From Gardnerella swidsinskii (lineage in GTDB: Bacteria; Actinomycetota; Actinomycetes; Actinomycetales; Bifidobacteriaceae), in the NCBI RefSeq assembly GCF_003397705.1, contig NZ_QJVB01000002.1, positions 368,173 through 432,172 on the forward strand: a DNA stretch of 64,000 nt. The letters are read 5' to 3'. The translations under genes were made by a program, and so were the position numbers. Below are positions 62,159 through 64,000 of the stretch, in pieces (within the stretch, counting starts at the first letter, position 1; every line of letters starts with the position of its first letter). The notes under the pieces were generated by a model. It was not told the origin of the DNA. It made no database searches and saw only the letters and a list, made by a program, of their open reading frames with translations.

Positions 62159-62499
62159 AATAAAGCCTCTTTCGCAAAAATCACTTCATCCTGCGCGCAA
62201 GCAAACAACATCGCATACTAGCGCGTCACACACTGTTTGCCATCTTACTCGTAACATTACATAACGCGCTATAAAAAATTTCTCCGCACATGGTTGTGGT
62301 ACAAAAGCCGGAAAAACTCCGGAAAATGTTCCACAAATTGGCCAACGCTCGCGCGGTTAACGCTCTCGCTGCTGAGCTTGCGTGGAAAGTCCACTGGACT
62401 TTCCACCTGAGCAAGCTCACGCTCCGAGTTGCTTTCGCGCGCACAATGCTGCGCGAAAGCAGGTCGTCGCGCAAAACTCGCGCCACATTAATTAAGGCA
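62159..62499. other. Intergenic region with hairpin repeat
   Basis: 341 bp between glmM and pepN. It holds hairpin repeat copy 5; the remainder (62159-62340) is the probable glmM promoter side, with no feature I can name. Open frames here come from the GC-rich repeat. Confidence 0.7.
62341..62472 (+). repeat. GC-rich double-hairpin repeat, copy 5
   Basis: The most regular copy. First hairpin: outer arms GAGCTTGC and GCAAGCTC, inner arms TGGAAAGTCCA and TGGACTTTCCA. Then CACGCTCCGAGTT. Second hairpin: GCTTTCGCGC and GCGCGAAAGC, around ACAATGCT-like loop. It ends GCAGGTCGTCGCGC. Lies 28 bp after the pepN stop codon. Confidence 0.88.
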
Positions 62500-64000
62500 C
62501 TAGCACAAGGAAGCGTTGTAATGCTGTACCTTAAGCGTGCGGCGAGAAGAATCAAGGCTGCCGAGCACCATGCGACGCAAAGCCTGATCTGCATCAGCAT
62601 GAGCCTCAAGCCACTTTTCACCGTGCTTAACCAGCTCCTCAACCGGCGCATACACAGGATACAAGCCTTCGATCAAAGCTTCAGCCATGTGGAAGGTGCG
62701 GTTCTTCCAAATCCACTCAACTTCAGCAAAGTAGCGATCAACGTAAGGCTTAACCAAATCGCCTTTAGCAGTGCTTGCAAAGCCAGCAACCACAGCGCCC
62801 ATTTGCATATTCGTCAAATCGAGATTACGCAAAGCCTGTTCAAAAGCCCAATCCTTAGCTTCTGCAGTTGAGCGAGCTGCACGAGCCTGGTAAGCGTATT
62901 CGCGATTCTCAGTCGTGTCGCGCTTTTGAAGTTCCGCGTCAATTCCAGCTTCGTCCAAAGCATTCACGCCTGCGAGTGCAATAAGAATGCTCCAGCGCAA
63001 GTCGTTGTCGATTTCCAAGCCTTCCAGATTCACGGAACCGTCAAGTAATCCGTTAGCTACGCGCAAGAACTCGGCATCTCCAACTTCGCCGTATCCAAGA
63101 TAAGCCTTAACGAGCTGGAATTGTTCATCGGAACCAGCCGAAGCTGCCAAAGCCAACTGCCACAATTCGTGAGCAACATGTTTTGCAACTTCTGCTTGAC
63201 GCTCTGGAACAACGTAGTGGCTTGCAGTTACTTTCACTTGACCAAGAGCATAGCGGAAAGTAGTTGATTCTCGCTCAGTTGCCAAAGCTTTAAGGCTGAG
63301 TTCCACAAAGCGTTCTGCTGGGAATTCTGCGTCGCGAGTCATATCCCACAATGCGAGCCAAATAAGCGAGCGAGTCAAAGAATCCTTGAAACGATACAAG
63401 TTTTCGGCAGCAAATTCAAGCGACTTTGCGTCAAAACGTAGCTTCGTATAAGTTAAATCGTCGTCGTTTACAAGAATAAGCGCAGGCATTTTCTCGCCGC
63501 GCACCTCAACAACTTCCGTCACTTCGCCGTCAACGTCAAGTTCGATTCGCTTTGTGCGCTTAATTTCACCAGTTGCTTCGTCTACATTGTAGAATCCAAC
63601 AGCCAAACGGTGCGCGCGAAGAACAGGATGCTCAGCTGGCGCGCTCTGATGCAAACGCAAGGAAGCAATAGTGCCGTCACCTGCTTCTTCGACTTCAGTA
63701 GAAATCGTATTAATTCCAGCCTTTTCAAGCCATTGAGCACTCCAAGCCTTCAAATCGCGTCCGCTTGTAAGCTCTAACTCGTGCAACAAATCAGCCAAAG
63801 TTGCGTTGCTGTATGCATGCTTGCTCAAATAGTTGTGGATTCCTTCAAAGAACTTTTCGCGACCAACATACGATACGAGTTGCTTCAATACAGAAGCACC
63901 CTTTGCATAAGTGATGCCGTCGAAGTTGACGGAAGTGTCATTCAAATCGTTGATTGGAGCCACGATTGGGTGCGTTGTTGGAAGCTGATCTTGATTAAGT
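62500..64000 (-). CDS. pepN: Aminopeptidase N, M1 family (C-terminal part)
   Basis: Broad-specificity zinc aminopeptidase of the cytoplasm. 499 codons are visible and the frame is open at the right edge, so the gene starts outside the window. The visible part begins LNQDQLPTTHPIVAPI, which in PepN follows the zinc site, then VNFDGITYAKGASVLKQLV and VGREKFFEGIHNYLSKH. The rest is the ERAP1-like C-terminal domain. The HExxH zinc motif is upstream and not seen. The end ...KVQHYNASLC lies 28 bp from the hairpin repeat. Confidence 0.93.
   Translation of the reverse strand, partial: LNQDQLPTTHPIVAPINDLNDTSVNFDGITYAKGASVLKQLVSYVGREKFFEGIHNYLSKHAYSNATLADLLHELELTSGRDLKAWSAQWLEKAGINTISTEVEEAGDGTIASLRLHQSAPAEHPVLRAHRLAVGFYNVDEATGEIKRTKRIELDVDGEVTEVVEVRGEKMPALILVNDDDLTYTKLRFDAKSLEFAAENLYRFKDSLTRSLIWLALWDMTRDAEFPAERFVELSLKALATERESTTFRYALGQVKVTASHYVVPERQAEVAKHVAHELWQLALAASAGSDEQFQLVKAYLGYGEVGDAEFLRVANGLLDGSVNLEGLEIDNDLRWSILIALAGVNALDEAGIDAELQKRDTTENREYAYQARAARSTAEAKDWAFEQALRNLDLTNMQMGAVVAGFASTAKGDLVKPYVDRYFAEVEWIWKNRTFHMAEALIEGLYPVYAPVEELVKHGEKWLEAHADADQALRRMVLGSLDSSRRTLKVQHYNASLC

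Noticed and set aside
62226..62651. 141-codon minus-strand frame across the hairpin repeat and the end of pepN
   Set aside because: It overlaps pepN in another frame and derives from the GC-rich repeat.

Overview
The window looks like chromosomal DNA from an AT-rich member of the Bifidobacteriaceae, most likely Gardnerella. This rests on base composition, on actinobacterial gene families (Wag31/DivIVA, DUF3052, DUF3180-like, GlnA1) and on actinobacterial gene order (mraZ-rsmH-ftsL-ftsI-murF-mraY-murD-ftsW-murG-murC; lspA-rluD; tilS-hpt-ftsH-folBK). I see no prophage, IS element, CRISPR array or rRNA. Species assignment is inference, not a database result.

Layout. 1-13621 is the division and cell-wall (dcw) cluster on the minus strand, starting at mraZ behind a MraZ operator and running into murC at the left edge. 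Its odd features are a MurE-like protein without a P-loop between ftsI and murF, and long low-complexity additions on MraZ, FtsL and FtsW. 13622-14084 is non-coding and holds two copies of a GC-rich hairpin repeat. 14085-23319 (minus) carries a short-type glutamine synthetase, an unknown acidic protein, dnaE, an RluD-type pseudouridine synthase, lspA, wag31 and yggT. galE is on the plus strand at 23494, followed by tRNA-Phe and tRNA-Asp (minus). 24845-28749 is a heterodimeric ABC exporter behind a perfect palindrome. 28950-29577 holds a frameshifted secreted-peptide ORF and a small membrane protein. 29609-33101 is the anaerobic ribonucleotide reductase pair nrdD/nrdG behind two NrdR boxes.

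33224-49186 holds a DUF3052 gene, a DEAD-box helicase, ettA, a DUF3180-like gene, a decayed FolB-FolK fusion, ftsH, hpt, tilS, a PBP4-type dacB and an ABC permease/ATPase pair. 49187-57306 holds a membrane glycosyltransferase coupled to an AI-2E family protein, glnA1 (plus strand), and an FtsX/MacB-like ABC operon bracketed by two nearly identical terminators. 57516-59784 holds two zinc-ribbon membrane proteins, one broken by a frameshift. 59915-64000 holds def, glmM and a partial pepN.

Themes. Wall synthesis and division dominate (dcw, Wag31, DacB, GlmM). NrdDG suits anaerobic growth. Both glutamine synthetase types are present. Two relics of lost or relocated enzymes survive as intact reading frames: the MurE-like protein and the FolBK-like protein. 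The most novel-looking signal is a family of five roughly 100-135 bp double-hairpin elements at four intergenic sites, whose stems differ in sequence but keep their pairing.
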